From positions 1 to 64,000 of the forward strand of contig NZ_JARWNX010000031.1 in assembly GCF_029868385.1 (NCBI RefSeq): a DNA stretch of 64,000 nucleotides. Reading direction: 5' to 3'. This DNA is from Nocardia cyriacigeorgica. Lineage in GTDB: Bacteria; Actinomycetota; Actinomycetes; Mycobacteriales; Mycobacteriaceae. The position numbers and the translations under genes were made by a program. Positions within the stretch are counted from its first letter, which is position 1. Each line of letters opens with the position of its first letter. The notes beneath the pieces were generated by a model. The model did no database searches, was not told the origin of the DNA, and saw only the letters and a list, made by a program, of their open reading frames with translations. Positions 61,532-64,000 of the stretch are shown here, piece after piece.

Positions 61532-62683
61532 TCAGGCGACCGGCTTCGGGGGCAGGCTCGGGATCTCGCCGTACGGACCGTACGGGGCCTGACGGTGTGG
61601 TGGGAACTGCGGTGGCGGGCTCGGGCGCCAGAAGAGGCGTCCGTGCCTGCTGCGGTCGCGTAGCGCCCACATCCGCCAGGTCAGTACCGGATGCGTGGAC
61701 AGGGCGTTGACGATCCAGACGAAGAAACCCTTCTCCTGCGCCGCCCGGTCGGCCATCTCGTCGAAGCCGACCATCGTGTTCATGTACTTGCCCGCGGCGA
61801 GGGTGCCCATCGCGGCGGGTGCCCCTACGTGCCGGTTGCAGTAGCCGTAATTGTCGGCGGTGTACTCCTGCGAGCGGATCAGTGAGCTGCCGATGATCGG
61901 CAGGAACGGCACCAGGAACATGCCGAGCTGGCGCCAGTACGAGGTGTGCCCGGCCGCGATATGCCCGACCTCGTGGCCGATGATGAACGCCAGCGCGTCG
62001 GGTTCGCGGGCGGCGCCGCCGATTTCGAACAGATCGCTGTAGACCACCACGAAGCGGCGGAACCCGTGACCGGAGGCGAAGGCGTTGATCTGACCGTTGC
62101 CGAGCACCACGTACGCATCGGGAACCTTCGCCATACCGAAGCGTGCCGCGGCCTCCTGCACCAGCCGATACCCCTCGGGGAACTGGGTCGGCGACATCTT
62201 CACGCCGTTGACCCGCTGGGTCGCGTAGTTCGCGCCTCGACCGAACCAGATCAGAATCGGTGCGAACACCAGCGCCAGGATGTATTCGTTCACATTGCCG
62301 AACACCAGCAGCAGCGCGGCCAACACGTACGCCAGCGCGGTGAGTGCCACCACCACCGTGAGCAGCGGGATCTCCCACAGATGTCGCGCGGGCATACCGA
62401 ACGGGGACAGCCCACGCGGCTGCCGCCCCGGCGGCACCGCGGGCGGAGCGGGGACCGATCCGTAGGCCGGATATCCGGGGGAGTGGTGGCCCGGATAGGG
62501 CATCCCCGGATAGGGGCCCGAGGGATATGCCGTGGGTGGCGCAGGTGGTGGTGGCTGCGGCACGTCGCTCGGCTCGGGCCCGGACGAGGAACCCTGCGGC
62601 GCTTGCTTGCGCAACCACTCTGGCTGCCCCCCGGACTGATCGGCCTGCGGACGCTCCGGCGGCTGAGGATCGATCGGTTGCAT
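61532..62683 (-). CDS. M48-family membrane metalloprotease
   Basis: This 383-residue protein has an N-terminal Pro/Gly/Tyr-rich tail of about 100 residues, two hydrophobic helices (about 108-150), and an M48 peptidase domain with the zinc motif IIGHEVGHIAAGH (about 240) and a downstream glutamate in RSQEYTADNYG. It resembles HtpX-type proteases that degrade misfolded membrane proteins, but the Pro-rich tail is a mycobacterial/nocardial feature. The ATG at 62681-62683 is used; a TTG three codons upstream is weaker. Confidence 0.86.
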   Translation of the reverse strand: MQPIDPQPPERPQADQSGGQPEWLRKQAPQGSSSGPEPSDVPQPPPPAPPTAYPSGPYPGMPYPGHHSPGYPAYGSVPAPPAVPPGRQPRGLSPFGMPARHLWEIPLLTVVVALTALAYVLAALLLVFGNVNEYILALVFAPILIWFGRGANYATQRVNGVKMSPTQFPEGYRLVQEAAARFGMAKVPDAYVVLGNGQINAFASGHGFRRFVVVYSDLFEIGGAAREPDALAFIIGHEVGHIAAGHTSYWRQLGMFLVPFLPIIGSSLIRSQEYTADNYGYCNRHVGAPAAMGTLAAGKYMNTMVGFDEMADRAAQEKGFFVWIVNALSTHPVLTWRMWALRDRSRHGRLFWRPSPPPQFPPHRQAPYGPYGEIPSLPPKPVA

Positions 62684-62849
62684 GGTCGCCAACTCTATTC
62701 AGTCCGGCACCGCCGGGTCGGGTCGCCGACGGCGTCGAAAGCTCGCTGTGGCCACCGACACACCGGGTTCGACGGCGCCGGGACGTGCTCCCCACCTCCC
62801 ATCACCACCCTCGACAGCGGCGTATCTGGTCGCGGATAGGATTTCCACC

Positions 62850-63323
62850 ATGCGCGTATACCTTGGTGCCGACCACGCCGGTTTCGAACTGAAGAATCAT
62901 GTCAAGGCCCATCTCGAACAGGCGGGTCATGAGGTCGTCGACTGCGGCGCTCTCGAATACGACGCGCTCGACGACTACCCGGCCTTCTGCATCGAGGCGG
63001 CGCGGCGCACCGTCGCCGATCCGGGCAGCCTCGGCCTCGTCTTCGGCGGCAGCGGCAACGGTGAGCAGATCGCGGCCAACAAGGTTCCCGGCGCGCGGTG
63101 TGCGTTGGCGTGGAGCGTCGAGACCGCCAAGCTCGCCCGTGAGCACAACAATGCCCAGCTGATCGGCATCGGCGGCCGGATGCACTCCACCGAGGAGGCG
63201 CTCGCGATCGTCGACGCTTTCGTCAGCACCCCGTGGTCGGACGAGGCGCGCCACCAGCGTCGCATCGACATCCTGGCCGAATACGAGAAGACCGGCGTCG
63301 CACCGGCACTGCCCGGCCAGTAG
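62850..63323 (+). CDS. rpiB: Ribose-5-phosphate isomerase B
   Basis: This 157-residue RpiB/LacAB-family protein starts MRVYLGADHAGFELK, has GLVFGGSGNGEQIAANKVPGARCALAW in the middle and NAQLIGIGGRM later. Actinobacterial RpiB uses a glutamate in place of the E. coli active cysteine; the GSGNGEQ loop here fits that form. It interconverts ribose-5-phosphate and ribulose-5-phosphate. TAGGAT lies seven bases before the ATG at 62850, so the mRNA may be leaderless. nei follows after 16 bases, the same pair as Rv2465c-Rv2464c. Confidence 0.94.
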   Translation: MRVYLGADHAGFELKNHVKAHLEQAGHEVVDCGALEYDALDDYPAFCIEAARRTVADPGSLGLVFGGSGNGEQIAANKVPGARCALAWSVETAKLAREHNNAQLIGIGGRMHSTEEALAIVDAFVSTPWSDEARHQRRIDILAEYEKTGVAPALPGQ

Positions 63324-63339
63324 ACGGTCGTATTCGACA

Positions 63340-64000
63340 GTGCCGGAGGGGCATACGCTGCACCGCCTGGCGAAGCTGCATCAGCAGCGGCTGGCAGGCG
63401 GTGTGGTGCGGGTATCGAGCCCGCAGGGCAAGTTCGCCGATGGCGCGGCACGGGTGGACCGGCAGGCCCTGGTCCGGTCGGAGGCGTGGGGCAAACATCT
63501 GCTGCACCACTACGAATCCGGGCTGGTCGTGCATGTGCATCTCGGGTTGTACGGAACCTTCACCGAATCGGCCATCCCCATGGGGGAGCCGGTCGGTCAG
63601 GTTCGGATGCGTGTGGCCGGAGCCGGATTCGGTACCGATCTGCGCGGGCCGACAGCATGTGAGGTACTGACCGCGCCCGAGGTCGGTGCACTGATCGACC
63701 GGCTCGGTCCCGATCCGCTGCGGCGTGGCGCCGAACCCGAGCGGGCCTGGCGGCGAATTCATCGCTCGCGCAGACCGATCGGATCGCTGCTGATGGACCA
63801 GCAGGTCATCGCTGGTGTCGGCAACGTCTACCGCGCCGAGGTGCTCTATCGACACAGCATCGCACCGCAGCGTCCCGGCACCGCGCTGTCTCTCGATGAG
63901 TGGGAAGCGTTGTGGGCCGACCTGGTGCAGCTGATGCGGGTGGGGGTGCGGCGCGGCAAGATGCACGTCGTGCGTCCGGAACACGATCACGGCGAACCGT
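63340..64000 (+). CDS. nei: Nei/Fpg-type DNA glycosylase (cut by window end)
   Basis: The first 220 codons of a formamidopyrimidine/endonuclease VIII-type glycosylase are present; the zinc-finger end is beyond the window. After Met removal it begins PEGHTLHRLA, giving the catalytic N-terminal proline and glutamate. GKHLLHHY holds the conserved lysine, and GNVYRAEVLYRH is the helix-two-turn-helix that binds DNA. It removes oxidised pyrimidines and is close to mycobacterial Nei1. The start is the GTG at 63340, likely co-transcribed with rpiB. Confidence 0.92.
   Translation, partial: MPEGHTLHRLAKLHQQRLAGGVVRVSSPQGKFADGAARVDRQALVRSEAWGKHLLHHYESGLVVHVHLGLYGTFTESAIPMGEPVGQVRMRVAGAGFGTDLRGPTACEVLTAPEVGALIDRLGPDPLRRGAEPERAWRRIHRSRRPIGSLLMDQQVIAGVGNVYRAEVLYRHSIAPQRPGTALSLDEWEALWADLVQLMRVGVRRGKMHVVRPEHDHGEP

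Overview
The window is high-GC actinobacterial chromosome from a mycolic-acid-containing member of the Mycobacteriales, most likely Nocardia or a close relative. The evidence is the dense GTG/TTG start usage, WhiB1 and WhiB7, mycoredoxin, AdnAB, UvrD2, an antigen-85-like esterase, and gene order that follows the Mycobacterium tuberculosis Rv3219-Rv3197A segment. This assignment rests on remembered families and gene order, not on a search. I see no rRNA, tRNA, CRISPR array, insertion sequence or prophage.

Region 1 (1-17.6 kb) is a conserved core block: whiB1 with a CRP-like site, a diacylglycerol-kinase-like lipid kinase, endonuclease V in an overlapping operon with an acetyltransferase and a phosphoglycerate-mutase-family phosphatase, an anchored beta-propeller protein, the DEAD-box helicase RhlE, a PhaC-like hydrolase, a ferritin-like protein, an MFS exporter with a divergent XRE-cupin regulator, an MmyB-like regulator with YceI, the TB9.4 protein opposite a TetR, a DUF3152 metalloprotease-like protein, MoeZ and a kinase-fold protein.

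Region 2 (17.7-46.4 kb) looks inserted relative to the M. tuberculosis order. It holds two NarK transporters, a FadR-type regulator, a CynX-type transporter, nirB, nirD, a HemD-like DNA-binding regulator (NnaR type) and a sirohydrochlorin chelatase. Next come an antigen-85-like esterase, a NUDIX hydrolase, a CapA-type protein and small enzymes, then a KmtR-type nickel/cobalt sensor opposite an MFS pump, narGHJI, a MobA-MoeA fusion, a glyoxalase-fold protein and a flavin monooxygenase behind a double operator. Nitrate would enter through NarK, be reduced by NarGHI using molybdopterin cofactor finished by MobA-MoeA, and the nitrite would go to ammonium through siroheme NirBD, with the chelatase supplying siroheme. 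A four-half-site GlnR-like box lies between nirB and nirD.

Region 3 (46.4-61.3 kb) resumes the conserved order: an alkyltransferase-like protein, a LipV-type hydrolase, the AdnA-AdnB helicase-nuclease, a DoxX-like membrane protein, a potassium channel, NudC, mycoredoxin, UvrD2 and whiB7. The whiB7 leader is the most striking regulatory element here. It has a strong promoter, a 108-codon upstream ORF ending in alternating arginines written in rare codons, and then two mutually exclusive hairpins, one of them terminator-like.

Region 4 (61.3-64 kb) holds a very long near-perfect hairpin between converging genes, an M48 metalloprotease, RpiB and the first 220 codons of a Nei-type DNA glycosylase cut by the window edge. 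Several genes have a -10-like hexamer placed 6-7 bases before the start codon, which suggests leaderless transcripts are common.
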